In this document: piece by piece, positions 1-11,621 of the stretch
How positions within the stretch are numbered: position 1 is the stretch's first letter
Layout of the letters: the number at the start of each line of letters is the position of its first letter
Assembly (NCBI GenBank): GCA_022605405.1
Contig: JABYQQ010000036.1
Coordinates: forward strand, 168,001-232,000
DNA: 64,000 nt
Direction of reading: 5' to 3'
Origin: Earliella scabrosa
Lineage: Eukaryota; Basidiomycota; Agaricomycetes; Polyporales; Polyporaceae
Made by a program: the position numbers and the translations under genes
The notes under the pieces: model-generated
What the model saw: the letters and a program-made list of their open reading frames with translations, nothing else
What the model was told of the DNA's origin: nothing
Databases searched by the model: none

Positions 1-70
1 GTGTCGAGTCTGCAAAACTGGCCAATGAGTGCCCGCACCAAGGTCGGAAGACTGGTATGCACTGCTCACC

Positions 71-973
71 CTATGACCTCGCGAATGGGATCTGGAAGCC
101 CGAGAGGAGTGCTCTTGCGCGATTTTGTGCCCCGACGCCCTTGGCGTTGGTAATGAAGTGGATGTGCATACCAAACGTCTGCGGGTACGCGTCGAAGTTG
201 ACCTCGATCTGGGGGAAGAGGCCGAGTGCGGTGGGCGGGAGACCAAATGAAACAACACCGGAGGCGGAGCTCATCTTGTCCAGTCGTTGCGACGGGCCCT
301 CGAGCGGGATGCCCTGGAAGTCTCGCAGCCGGGGGAGGACGAACTCGACGAGGACGCTGAGGAAGTCCCACATCTGGGGGCCCTTGAGGTCGACCTTCAC
401 ACCGACGGGGATGCCGGGGCGGACCCAGCCCTGCAGGTTCTTGCGGCCCTTGACGAGCTGCACGCCCTCTGCGGTGTGCTGTCCCCCGCCCTGCTCGTTT
501 GCACCCGAGATGGCGCGGAGGGCCATGATGGGCCCGAGGAGGTTGGTGCGGCTCGCGGTGGCCTGCTTGATCTGGCTGTGGATCTGGATGCGCTCGAGCT
601 GGATGAGGTTGTCTGGGGAGGACGGGGCCTGGAGCTGTTTTGACCAGCGGTTGCCACCGAGGGGAGGGTTGTAGCGGTGCTTTGTGTACGGGTCGTTTGG
701 GTCGTACGCGAGACGGACGGGGCGGGGAGGTTGGCGGGGGGTGGGCTCGTGGACGTAGGTCATGTAGAGGAGATCGTCTTGGAGGGTGTTGTGGTAGTGG
801 TCCGCGAGACGGTTGCGATGGGTGTCGCGGACGATGACATTGACGTGGGGGATGGGGACACCCTTCTCGTCGCGTTTGAGTGGCTTGCGCGCAGGTGCTG
901 GCACCGTGCGGCGGACGCTGCGACCAGCAGTGGCGACAAGACGGGGTAGTTGCGCCGCGGGTTGGGCACTCAT
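71..973 (-). CDS. MRPL7: mitochondrial large-subunit ribosomal protein uL5m
   Basis: A single uninterrupted exon encodes about 300 residues. The C-terminal half carries the uL5 signature: a GxPxGVKVDL-type segment, a Leu/Val-rich helix, then a stretch like FPQIEVNFDAYP followed by FGMHIHF. The N-terminus (MSAQPAAQLPRLVATAGRS) is rich in Arg/Ser/Ala with no acidic residues, as expected of a mitochondrial presequence. The protein should sit in the central protuberance of the mitoribosome large subunit and contact 5S-region elements or their replacement. The open frame runs further upstream, but only from a TTG codon; the first ATG at 973 has a purine at -3, so I chose it. The length fits fungal uL5m with its N-terminal extension. 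It is divergent from the RING gene, 338 bp away. Confidence 0.9.
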   Translation of the reverse strand: MSAQPAAQLPRLVATAGRSVRRTVPAPARKPLKRDEKGVPIPHVNVIVRDTHRNRLADHYHNTLQDDLLYMTYVHEPTPRQPPRPVRLAYDPNDPYTKHRYNPPLGGNRWSKQLQAPSSPDNLIQLERIQIHSQIKQATASRTNLLGPIMALRAISGANEQGGGQHTAEGVQLVKGRKNLQGWVRPGIPVGVKVDLKGPQMWDFLSVLVEFVLPRLRDFQGIPLEGPSQRLDKMSSASGVVSFGLPPTALGLFPQIEVNFDAYPQTFGMHIHFITNAKGVGAQNRARALLSGFQIPFARS

Positions 974-1311
974 CCTGTCGCGTGCGAAGAGACGACGAGA
1001 GAGAGGAGAGCAACCAGGAGTTGGCTGCTGCACCGAGTCCAATTGTCACGGTACAACACGCAGGCGCAGGCGCTCGCAAGAGCGTATGGTAGACGCCGGG
1101 TGCGAGTAGGCGTCTGTCACCGCCACCATCGACGTCGCTGACTCTGGCCAACGAAGGCTTGTCTCGCTCAACGTCTCTCTTGCTCTCTCCTTCGTCGTCG
1201 CCGGCAACGACCCTCGCCTGTTCTTCATCCCACTTTCATCTCCGCTCACGACCCAAGGCTGATACGTGCCCTACTCTACTCTACTCCCTCCTAGTCCTCC
1301 TCCGCCCGCTC
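974..1311. promoter_or_regulatory. divergent intergenic region, uL5m / RING-H2
   Basis: This 338 bp gap between two divergently read start codons must hold both 5' UTRs and promoters. The RING side is rich in CT runs, common upstream of basidiomycete starts. I see no clear TATA box and no other gene. The assignment rests only on position. Confidence 0.5.
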
Positions 1312-4300
1312 ATGGGTCAGGCCAACTCCCGCAGCAGTTCCTCTCCGCCCTCGCTCCCTCAACAGCAGCCATCCTCCTCCAATCCTCCTCCTAATCCGCC
1401 TCCCAGTCCCCCTAGCCGCGGCCGAACAGACTCGAGCGCCACAGCGGCCTCTGCCTCTTCAAAGTCCTCTCGCCGCTTGTCCCTTCGCCGCACCGTCCGC
1501 TCCTTCCTTCCCCATTCTCGCCCCTCACAAGACCCATCGTCCGCCGACGAGCAATCCGCCTCGCTTCGCAAGCGATGGCGCTCTTCCAGGAGGTTCTCCA
1601 AGTCTCCCGCCGCCGCTCAGGATGTTCCAGACGACATAACTGACAGCGCTTCGCCCCGTTCTCTCCATGACCCAATCCCAGAGGAGATGCACGTCACTGC
1701 CGACCTATCTTCTGGTGCGCCCCCAGTGTCTCAACCCCCCTCCCTTTCCTCTGCATCAGTGCCCCATACTTCACCCTCTATCGATCGTAATGCGAATCCT
1801 TTGTCCGCTTTGGATTCCCTTCCCTTCCCAATACACTCATCTCACACGGATCCACCCGAACCAATCCATCCCACTTCATCCGCGCTCCCAGACCATCTCC
1901 TCTTCCGAGGTGATGCCGACCGTGCAGAAGAAATAGAGCGCGAGCTTGACGACTTCCTCTCAGACTCCAATCCCAAACCGTTCGTCGAAGGCAGCTCTCG
2001 CGACGGCCAAAGCCCTCGTCCAATCGCCGACGCTCCTCTCCCCACTCAGACCCCCGGTCCCGACACCGTTCCGGAACCCCAAGCTCAACCTCCCCGCCAC
2101 TTTCAGCCACCAGGTCCTCTCGTCGTCGTACAGGGTGTTGTCAACACTAGCGACAATGCTGCTACACCGCAGGCCCCTTCAACATCTCGTCCTGCCAGGC
2201 CGGCTTCGCTAATACATCCGACTGCAATGCATCCCATGTCTCGTCCTCGTTCGTCATCCATACCTCGAACCCACCTCCACACGGAGGAGCGACAGAGTGC
2301 CCGGAGTCGACTGTCTGCGTTCATCCCCAGACCAAGCAGCATGCTCAACCGCCACTCCTCTCCTTCAGATGCCGATTCTGTCCCATCCTACGGTTCGGGA
2401 TCTTCCACGGATGTGTCTCATGAACGAACATCATCCGACGTTGGCTCGTCTGAGGAGGATTCATCGGACCCTTCGTCCGACACAGACCAGGGCTTGAGCA
2501 ATGATGGTGACGTTCGTCCTCGCCCTCTGTCCCCCGGGAGCATCGATGTGCTTGGAACCTTGCTCAGGTGCGTGCATGCGTTGTTCATACGCATATGTGC
2601 TGGCTAACTCTCGAACAGCGTCGCTGCCGCAGCCACCGCGGCATCTCTATTCTCTCCCAGCCTCGGCTTCCAAGCCAACGCAGACAACAGTGGCCCGCCA
2701 CCGTCTGGAATACCACGACCCATGTCCCCAACTCCGACCGCGGGTCTTGGTGGAGGACAAGCTTTCAGCAGTCTGCCCGGGTTCGGACTTGATCCTACCA
2801 TGGCCCCACCCCCGACTGCGCCTCTGCCACACCCTACGCCTCAGCCGCGCGAAGGCCGTGAGCGGATACGCAACGTGTGGGAGAGCTTCCGCGAGCGTTT
2901 GGGGCTCAACCGCAATTCTGTGGCGAACACTAGTGAGGACTCCCCATCAAGCTCGGACGAGCCAGGAAATATGCGTCCTGGCGAGATCATGCTTGCAGAG
3001 ATGGCCCGAGCCCTCAACATCGGTCTAGGTCTCAACGGCGACGGCTCAGGCAACACGTCCGCAACGAACCCTGATACCGCACCAGCCCCAACCAATAGAG
3101 AGGCGCCGCAATCGACCCACAACATCCCCACAGCACGACTTCTGCCGCCCGAGGATAGCTTTGAGCGGTTCCTCCTCAACCTTCAAGCTGATCTTCGCGT
3201 TGCCTTGTCTGAGGACGGTATCAGTGCACTGCCCTCGTCGACGCTTCCCCAAGAACAAGACGAGCGCGATCCTGACGATACACCAAGCGCTCGCCTCCCC
3301 CTCTTCGATGAGCTACCGATGCGTATCGCAGATGAAGACGACGATGACGACGAGCCCCCACCGCTCGAGGACCTCACCGACGAGGAAGATGAGGAAGACG
3401 AACACGTGACCTATGAAGATACCGTATCGACGCGCACGCCAACGCCCATGCCCGCTTCCTCCACCGTGCAACCCAATCGTGTCGATCAAGGTTCCCAAAG
3501 GGCAGCTCCAGGCGACTCGCAGGGCAATGCAGATCGTGGACCGCCCGGCATTAATCTCTGGAGATTATATCGCTTCCAACCCATCCCCGCGAGCCAAGTT
3601 GCGGGCCACGCTGCATCCACGACCTCGCCTTCGATCCCCTTATCCCCATCTGTCTCCACAAGTCCCTCCCCGTCCGCTCCTCACCTGGATCCTCCCCATC
3701 CGTCACCGCCTGGCGGATCGCCGCACGCATCGTCACCCGTGTCCGCGTCTGCATCGCCATCCTCCTCCTCACCTCGATCTGCAGATCCAGGCGCAGACGG
3801 TGCGGATTCAACGCCGGCGGCTACCCCATCTCCACCTGCAGCTGGCGACGCCAGCTCGAACATGGTGGTACCCGTCATCGTCGTCGGACTTCAATCAGTC
3901 GACATGGGCCAAGCAGCACACGGGCACGCGCACCTCCCCGAATCTGACGCCGCCCCCGCACCAAGCGACCTGCACGACGACGACAGGAGATCGGCGTCGG
4001 CTTCCTCGGACGATGGGCGGTATGGCGACAGTCTTGCTGCGTTGGATGGCTCGGCGCCGGGGACGACGACGCCGCGTGGACGGAGCTGGCAGTCTCGTGC
4101 TGCCCGCGCTGCGAGCGCGTTGCGGAACTTGCGGCCGGGGAGGAGAGGGGGCTCGGGGGGCAACAGGGCAGCCGAGGGTGGTGGCTCGCGGACGTTCTTG
4201 ATCTACGTCATTGGAGGTGAGTCTTTCTAACCCATCTGTGTTCGTTCCCTACCCCCTCTCGTCCTGTGTTTCTGAGATATCTCCCCAGGCTACTATCCTC

Positions 4301-4842
4301 CGAACCATCATATGGTCACTGGCTCTGACAACTTGGACTCGTACGAAGCGTTGTGGTACGTTCTATCATCCCGTACCATCTGTATTGGCCCTTGCTAACG
4401 AGTCGCACAGGGAACTCGCTGAGCTTCTTGGTCAAGTCAAGCCACCAGTCGCTACTCGGGAAGACATCGACAAGTCAGGCTTGCAAATCATCAAGACGAG
4501 TGACCTAGAAGAGTACGAGCGACAAGGCAGGGTCGCTTCGAATTGCATTGAACGCGTAAGTTCCTCGGCGCTCCATGCATCCATCCATCCAATGCTGAGT
4601 TCCTCCGCAGTGTCTCATTTGCTTGGACGACTACGAGGGCGAGGACGACCTGCGCTTGATGAGCTGCAAGCATGCCTTCCACAAGGAATGTGTCGACAAA
4701 TGGCTGCAAGTCGGGCGGAACAACTGCCCGGCGTGCCGCTCGAAGGTGAGCCCTTCCAGTCTAGTCCCACGGCGTGGCCCGCGCAGCGATGCTAACGCGC
4801 ATACAGGGTGTGTTCACCGCCGGCGAAACTGCATCGCCTTGA
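1312..4842 (+). CDS. RING-H2 E3 ubiquitin ligase, probably N-myristoylated
   Basis: Exons: 1312-2567, 2619-4216, 4289-4355, 4411-4555, 4611-4745, 4807-4842; 1078 aa, all introns GT-AG and phase-consistent. About 1000 residues are low-complexity Ser/Pro/Asp-rich, with an acidic tract near 3340-3410. The end is conserved: an IYVIGGYYPPNH segment, then a C3H2C3 RING at about residues 1023-1064 (CLIC, C1041, H1043, H1046, C1049, CPAC). The RING should bind two zincs and recruit an E2. The ATG at 1312 gives MGQANSRSS, which fits the N-myristoylation consensus (Gly2, Ser6) and is followed by Arg-rich segments, so membrane anchoring is a fair inference. The frame is open upstream from 1159, but no in-frame ATG there is better supported. 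The substrate is unknown. A chaperone-like or adaptor role for the disordered body cannot be judged. Confidence 0.85.
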
Positions 4843-5349
4843 ACGGAAAGCATCCATATCTCATCGGCACTGGGCAGCATGCCAAAAACGCTTCGCGCCG
4901 GCCCGTCGTTCTCTCTCTCACCCTCCATACACTCTCGCACGGACAAGCTCTCTTCTCTCTCTCACGTCTAGCTAACACGATCCACCTCTCCGCCGCTCCG
5001 CCTCTCATTAATCACTCATGCTGTTGTCGCATCGTCCGTCCGTCCGTTCTGTTTCTCACGTGTAGCCCTCTTCCGCACCCCCCGCATTGTGATATGATCG
5101 CGTTACTCTCGGCCAGGTTCCCAGGTTCCAGACCTCCCACTTCCCCCGCCTCTCTCTCTATTCGCCGCCGCTAGTCTCCGCGCCCTCGGTGTCTGAATCT
5201 GCTGCTATCCCCTTCTCGACTGCCTGCGCCTTTCTGTATATTATGCTACGATAGAACGAACGAGCTGTAAATCGAGATTTGAATCTCTACTGTATCTAGC
5301 CAGCCCGGTCATCGTGTGCGTGTGTCTAGCTGTGTCCAAGCGGCCTTCG
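4843..5349. other. convergent intergenic region (3' UTRs)
   Basis: This 507 bp gap lies between two converging stop codons. It is pyrimidine-rich on the + strand (CTCTCT and TCCG runs around 4910-5050). I see no further exon, RNA gene or repeat of note. Confidence 0.4.
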
Positions 5350-7163
5350 TCATGCTGGGTGCACAGGGCGTACGACGATGGCGACGTTCCGTCCGCTCCC
5401 ACTCGCCTGGTCGAAGAGGTTGACCAGCTCGACGTCGTATGGAAGACCCTGAGAACCACCCGGGACGTGTCAGTCAATCAGTGCGTGGATGCCGGCATTC
5501 ACTGACTGGGACGCACCTCTAACTCCTCCCGGACCCATGCGAGCCGATCCAGCAGGATCAAGCTCTCGACGACGGGCCCAAAGATGCACCGGAGCGTGTG
5601 GAACACCTCGATCCGCCTTTCCTGCTGCCGTCCCGCCCGGGCGATCTCGACGTCCGCCCCGAGCCCGAGCTTTGCGCGGACCGCGCCCGCGAACGTGTCC
5701 CAGTCTGCGTATGCAGCGTCGTTGAGCCTCCCGAGCCGTCGCGGCCGCTCTTCTCCTTTGCGCTCTTCGGTCTCGTCACGCGTTCCAGTTCCATCGCCCG
5801 ACGCAGGAGCTTGCATGTCTCGGCGCTGGACGCCGTGCAGCGTGTCCTCGAGGAGCGCCCTCCAGACGACCTTCTTCATCGCGAGCTTCGCATCGCGCAG
5901 GCTCTCCTCCGTCCGCATCCACTGCGCCGGGACCTGCGCGGCGAGCTGGAGGTGGTTCGCGGTGAGCGCGAAGCCTTCCGCGCCGCGGCACGACCGGAAC
6001 GCGCGGGAGAGCGGGAAATCTGCACAGGGTTGAATGGTTTCCATGATCATGACCTGGTACCTCGAGAGAAGGCGGCTCGGCACTCGCCTTCGGGCTTCAT
6101 CATGTTATAGCAGCAGCCGACGACCACCGCTCCTCGCGGGGCCCAGTGTGTGGAAGCCGACGGGCTGGACTTGGCTGCGGCGATGAATGCGCGTAGGATG
6201 TCCGGGGTCAGAGAGCCGCATGCGTGGAGGGCGACGAACAGGACGGGTGTGGGAGCGTCATCCAGCGTGCGGTGCGCGCCGTCGTCACGGGAGAGCCATG
6301 CACTCGTCGAAGACAGGAGTGTGCTTTCGTTGATCGGCACGGTGACATATGTCAGAGACCCGCTGCATGCAGACCCAGGCGGACCGCGCTTTTGTTGAGG
6401 CGAGTCGACGGTTTTTCCTATCTGTCGCGGCCGACGGCTGGCCTTGGACGCGTCTTTGCGCGCTGCGCCTTTAGACTGGACATCGCTCCAGTCCAGAGCG
6501 AGGACGTGGATGCCGAGGTCGTCCCGCAGCGTCCGAGAGAGATATGCCTAAATGACGATCGGAAATCAGCAGTCCCCGAGTTGACTGAGAAAATGGACGA
6601 ACTTGACCTGCACCAACGTCAACGACGTGCTTCACGTCCTTCGTGTGTGAGAGCAATGCCTGGATGTACCGCGCCATTTCAACAACTTCGTGGGCTTTCT
6701 TCGGGGACATGCCAGGAAGTGCACTGCTGCTCAGGTTGTTGACACTACTCGTCAAAACGCCATCCAACTGAGACGACGTCGAAGAATGCAGAACGCGTCC
6801 ACGGTTTCGAGGGAGCGAAATTTCGTGTGCTTTGTCAACGAGAGATCGTAGACTGAGAGGAATGGATTGGAAAGCGGCGGGCGAGGCTCCATCGTCGGTA
6901 GAACGACAGCGAGAGTCGTAGTACCGAAGCAGCATAAGCCAGGGATCCACTTCTGACGGCAAGTCTTCATTGTAGTTTTCAGAACCGGGGCTGGGTGCCC
7001 ATTTCCACCAAGAATCCCATTCCTGCGGTGAATCGAAGGAGGAGTGTCCAAGATTATTAGGATGCAGAGAGAAGAGCGTTGCAGCCTCCGGATGAGTGAT
7101 CAAATCCAGGATTACCTGGAGACGGCCTCCAATGTCATAGAAGAAACATCCCCTTTGAGTCAT
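5350..7163 (-). CDS. METTL25/RRNAD1-family methyltransferase-like protein
   Basis: Exons in reading order: 7163-6603, 6547-6088, 6019-5517, 5448-5350; 540 aa. Family signatures: the MSPKKAHEV motif, the SAM-site loop VVDVGAGQ continuing across intron 1 into AYLSRTLRDD, a LFVALHACGSL segment, the CCYNMM block, and the C-terminal VELVNLFDQ...RNVAIVV ending typical of METTL25. The family is predicted to bind S-adenosylmethionine; its substrate is not settled. Intron 2 is best read as a GC-AG intron (donor GCGAGT, 68 nt) joining CCYNMMKPE to DFPLSR. A GT donor 27 nt further on is also in frame but would leave only a 41-nt intron. An open frame runs upstream of 7163, but only from GTG or TTG codons. 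It diverges from the F-box gene at 7379 across 215 bp. Confidence 0.85.
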
Positions 7164-7378
7164 TCTCCATATATCCAGAAGCCTGACCGACGTGCCAGGA
7201 TCGGGAGTGTATAGTTGTGGTGGTTCAAACTCAAGTCGCGCTGAGCACTGAGCGCTTGACACTTGTACGGCGCTACGGCACGGCCTGAGTCAGACTCACA
7301 AGCTGAGTCAGCGGGCAGATCTTCCGCCGCACTGTCGGAAGCTTCAAGTTCAACCCACAAGCCTCACGAGTCACAACA

Positions 7379-9077
7379 ATGTCAACCCACGAAGCTCTTG
7401 AAAACGGAGATATACTCTACTCCGTCTGTGCGGTACTGGCCGACAGCTCCGAGTCCGGAACCCTTGCGCGACTAGCTCGTGTTAACCGACTGTTCAACGA
7501 ATGCGCCACTCCAAGCCTATGGCGCAAACTCAACTCCTTGCTTCCGCTGTTCAAGATCTTGTCAAATCTCATGGTTAGTCCAGAAAGAAACCATCGGCTC
7601 TCTGGGGAAGTCTATGTAGGTATCGAGGCTTCGAACTTGGTATACGTATTCACGAGCTTATGCCCGCCTCATGCAGGAATGGGGAGGCATCTCGACTGGC
7701 GAATGGCGTCGATTTCGTTTGTACGCATCGTACGTGCGCGAGCTTGACGTCTTCACGACCGGGCGAATATTTAGGATCGAACCTCGGTCCTGGGTCCATC
7801 TCACCGTCCATGCACACGGCGAGCCTCTCTTACCCAACTTGCGCAAATTGCGGTGGAGCGTGCGCTTCGTCGAATGCCCGGCGCTGCAATTCCTTGTCGC
7901 GCCATCGCTGGAAGACCTGTCTGTCTATTTCTACTCTCACCCGGCTCTGAGACACCGGGGATCCACGGCGGAATGGGAAGCGTGTATTACATCTTTCCTC
8001 GCCCTCGTCTCGTCTACAGTAGTCCGACTCGCCAGTATGAGCATTTTCCTTGGACACCGGCTGTATTCACCATCCGTCCTCCCTCTGGTTTCCAGGCTGA
8101 GGTCCCTGCGCAATCTTTCTCTCGTTACCCGAAAGGACAATGATGCAATGACCATGACCACCGACGAGCTCCATGTTCTCTCCCCACTACATGAGCTGGA
8201 ATCGCTCACGCTATGTTGTCCAATGCAAATGGGTGTCACGCGCCCTCCGGTCCCTATCGGCCTCCCCGCACTACGATCCCTGACCTTGCACCACCCAGGC
8301 GAGTCTGCCAGCGAAACGAAAGGGATTTGCAACATGTTCGTTCACCCCTCCTCTCCTACTATGCTCACCGAGCTGGTGGTTCAGGATTGCCCCCCGACGG
8401 CCTTGCACGACAGCTGCCAGGCCTGGACCCAGCTCTACCCGTCGCTCCAGCGGTTCACAGCCAGCCTGACTCTTGCGGACGATCTCCCCGCCCCGGGAAT
8501 GCAGTCGCTGGCATACACAATCGAGCCGCTTCTCCACCTCCGCGGCATCGAGCACTTCTCGTTCTCCGGCAGAGTCCACAATGTCACGCTTGCCGACGCC
8601 GACATCGTTGCGATCTCCCGCGCGTGGCCTGCCCTCACCAATCTATGTATCGACCTCCATGACTATCCCAGACCACCGAGGGAGCCCCCTACGCGGCCGG
8701 GTTTCGCCGCCCTCGTCTCGCTTGCCACCCAATGCCCCAACTTGGAGCAACTCGGGCTGCCGTTCCTCGATCTCCGCGTGCGTGGGCAGGCAGATGGCAG
8801 CTTAGGCATGAACTCTACGCTATCCCACTCACGCCTCCGCGAGCTCGTGTGCGGACCGGTCGTGCTCGACGATGTAAGTGAGGACGCGCCGCCGTTGGCC
8901 GCGGAGCTCGTGGATCGCCTCTTCCCCTCCCTCACCATGACCGCGTCCTGGTCACTGTCTAAGCACAGCCAGCAGGACCAGGCGGTCGCAGACAGTTTCC
9001 GTCTTGCACTGCAGAGGCGTCAGGAGGCTCGGAGGGACGGGCGTATGAGAAACGAAGCAAATGTAGGGGCCACGTAG
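7379..9077 (+). CDS. F-box/LRR-like protein, tandem copy A
   Basis: Exons 7379-7615 and 7677-9077; 545 aa. The N-terminus (ILYSVCAVL...LARLARVNRLFNE...LWRKLNSLLPL) is the divergent F-box-like module common in Agaricomycetes. The body holds irregular leucine-rich segments (PLVSRLRSLRNLSL, LHELESLTLCCP, LPALRSLTLHHP). The likely role is substrate receptor for an SCF ubiquitin ligase through Skp1; the target is unknown. The intron position was set by comparison with copy B, where the 79-codon first exon is conserved. Copy B follows in the same orientation 325 bp downstream. The last 160 or so residues are nearly identical to copy B while the rest is far more diverged. Confidence 0.8.
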
Positions 9078-9402
9078 ACGGTACAGGCGTGTGCTCAGAA
9101 AGCAACGGAGAGATGGACGGTTGGGTACCAAGAGGCAATGCGATCAGTGAGCCTTCAAGTTGTGCCATCAGTGGACAGCGGGAAGGGTACTAAAGAGAAC
9201 GTTGCTAGATATAGATGACTGAGTTGTATTAGATTCATGGTCGGCTGACCTAGTGAAGACTCGGACGATCTCACATATCAGGATGATCGTTGCAGGATCG
9301 TGGGTGTAAGACGGCGCTACAATGGGTAGACCTGGGAACGAGCGCGCGCTGGGCCGCTGGCTATGGCTCTTCTGTTCATCCCACAAGCACCAGCTCTAGA
9401 TC
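9078..9402. other. intergenic region between tandem F-box genes
   Basis: This 325 bp gap holds the 3' end of copy A and the promoter of copy B. The first dozen bases after the stop (ACGGTA) still match the sequence after copy B, so similarity reaches just past the coding end. I see no other gene. Confidence 0.4.
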
Positions 9403-11110
9403 ATGGCCCACGAAGCTCTTCAGAAGGGAGACATCGTCTACTCCATTTGTGCGGTACTGACCGACCGCTCCGACTCTGGGACCCTCGCGCGACTGGCTCG
9501 TGTCGACCGACTGTTCAATGAATGCGCGACGCCGGTCCTATGGCGCAGGCTCAAGTCCTTACTCCCCTTGTTCAATATTTTCTCATGTTTCTGGAAGATT
9601 GGGTCAGGAGGAGATCAGACGCTCTCTTACGAAATCTATGTGAGTATCGACACGTCGTCGAGCTTCGATATCCAGCTCATTCCCCGGTTCCCAGCAATTG
9701 AGAGGCATCTCAACCACTGAATGGCGTCGATTTTGCGTGTACGCGGCATACGTACACGAACTTGACGTCTATCCGGCGTCGATAGTAACTGCAAGCAACT
9801 CCTGGGCAATTCATAGGCTCGAACCTGGGTCCTGGGTACACCTCACAATCCTCGCGCACGGTGAGCCGCTCTTACCCAACTTGCGCAAACTCCAGTGGAC
9901 CGTGCGCTTCGTCGACTGCCCCTCGCTACAGTTCCTCATCACACCATTGCTGGAGGACCTGAATGTCAATTTCTACCCGTTTCCGAGACAATATTCGGTG
10001 TCCAAATTGGAATGGGAGGCGTGCATCACCTCTTCACTCGCTCTCCTCTCGTCCACAGCGGTTCGACTCGCCAGTCTGCGAATCCACCTTGACAGACAGC
10101 TGTACTTGTCATCCGTTCTGCCTCTGGTTGCGAGGCTGAGGTCTCTGCGCCAATTCAAACTCTTTACCGACATTTTCACATCAATGACCACTGACGAAAT
10201 TCATGCTCTCTCTGCACTTCAGGAGCTGGAATCGGTCACGCTATATGGTCCTGAACACTTGGGCTTCACGCGCCCTCCAGCCTCACTAGGCCTCCCCAAA
10301 CTGCGATCACTGACCATACGCCACCCATTGAGGTCGACGGGCGGGAATCCCAACGAGGTCTACAGAATGTTCGTCCACCCTTCCTCTCCAACTCCCCTCA
10401 AGGAGCTCCTAGTCCAGTTCTGCCCGCCGATGGCATTGCGCGAGGGATGCGAAACCTGGACCCAACTTTATCCGTCGCTGCGGCGGTTCACGGCTAGCCT
10501 TGCCAGCGGTTACGCCGTTGAAGGCATACAGCCGCTAGCATATATGATTGAGCCAATGCTCCTTCTCCGCGGAATTGAGCACTTCTCGTTCTACTCCTCC
10601 AACAATCGGGGCATTACGCTCGCCGACGCGGACATCGTTGCGATCTCCCGCGCGTGGCCTGCCCTCACCAATCTATGTATCGACCTCCATGACTATCCCA
10701 GACCAACGAGGGTGCCCCCTACGCGGCCGGGGTTCGCCGCCCTCGTATCGCTTGCCACCCAATGCCCCAACTTGGAGCAACTCAGGCTGCCGTTCCTCGA
10801 TCTCCGCGTGGGCGGGCAGGCACCGGAGGGGAGCTTAGGCTTGAACTCTACGCTATCCCACTCACGCCTTCGCGAGCTCGTGTGCGGACCGGTCGTGCTC
10901 GACGATGTAGGCGAGGACGCGCCGTCGTTGGCCGCGGAGCTTGTGGATCGCCTCTTCCCCTCCCTCACCATGACCGCGTCCGGGTCACTGTCTGAGCACA
11001 GCGAGCAGGATCAGGCGGTCGCAGACAATTTCCGTCTGGCACTGCAGAGGCGTCAGGAGGCTCGAAGGGTCGGGCGTATGAGAAACGAAGCAGATGCAAG
11101 GGCCACGTAG
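9403..11110 (+). CDS. F-box/LRR-like protein, tandem copy B
   Basis: Exons 9403-9639 and 9695-11110; 550 aa. The architecture matches copy A: an F-box-like N-terminus (DIVYSICAVL, LARLARVDRLFNE, LWRRLKSLLPL), then LRR-like segments (PLVARLRSLRQFKL, LQELESVTLYGP, LPKLRSLTIRHP). Exon 1 is exactly the same length in both copies. The acceptor used here is CCAG before CAATTG; the frame also stays open a few codons upstream. It is probably a Skp1-dependent ubiquitin-ligase receptor, by family only. The C-terminal 160 residues are almost the same as in copy A. Confidence 0.8.
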
Positions 11111-11621
11111 ACGGTAGTCTCGTGCACGGTCGATTCGCCAGCCCGATTCGCCAGCCTTCGCTATCTGTTCTGGCTGCGAGGCCGCTGCCGCTGCGCAACC
11201 TCTCACCCTTTACGACCTACTCACATTTGTCGGACCGCTAACGGTTTGGCATGGTAGCTATTGCCAAATAACGCAAAATCAACTACGACGACCATTCATG
11301 TGCGGAGAAGAGATAGAGTGCGGAACAGCATCACAGCGACATTACATCCATCGTCGCAGACGTGGGTTGTATGAAGAAATCTGCATAACAAGTTTGAGAT
11401 AGACGTTGTGGGGGCAGTGAGAGGGTGAGAAAGATGATTTGACAGCGGACGACGACGAGATAGTAGGGACGACGGACTAGTATAACGATGTCAGTTCGAT
11501 GTCAGCCGCGGACCGGATTATAGCTATTGAGACGGTATCTGGACGAACTTTCACAGAGGTGTCAATTTATGTCGATGGAGACACAAGGGATACCTATCAT
11601 AAGACACGTACCAATAGATCT
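11111..11621. other. convergent intergenic region
   Basis: This 511 bp gap lies between converging genes. A short imperfect direct repeat (GATTCGCCAGCC twice, about 11131-11155) sits just after the F-box stop. I see nothing else that I can name. Confidence 0.4.

Noticed and set aside
7160..7360. Upstream extension of the METTL25-like gene
   Set aside because: The open frames start from GTG or TTG; the first in-frame ATG at 7163 gives a sensible N-terminus.
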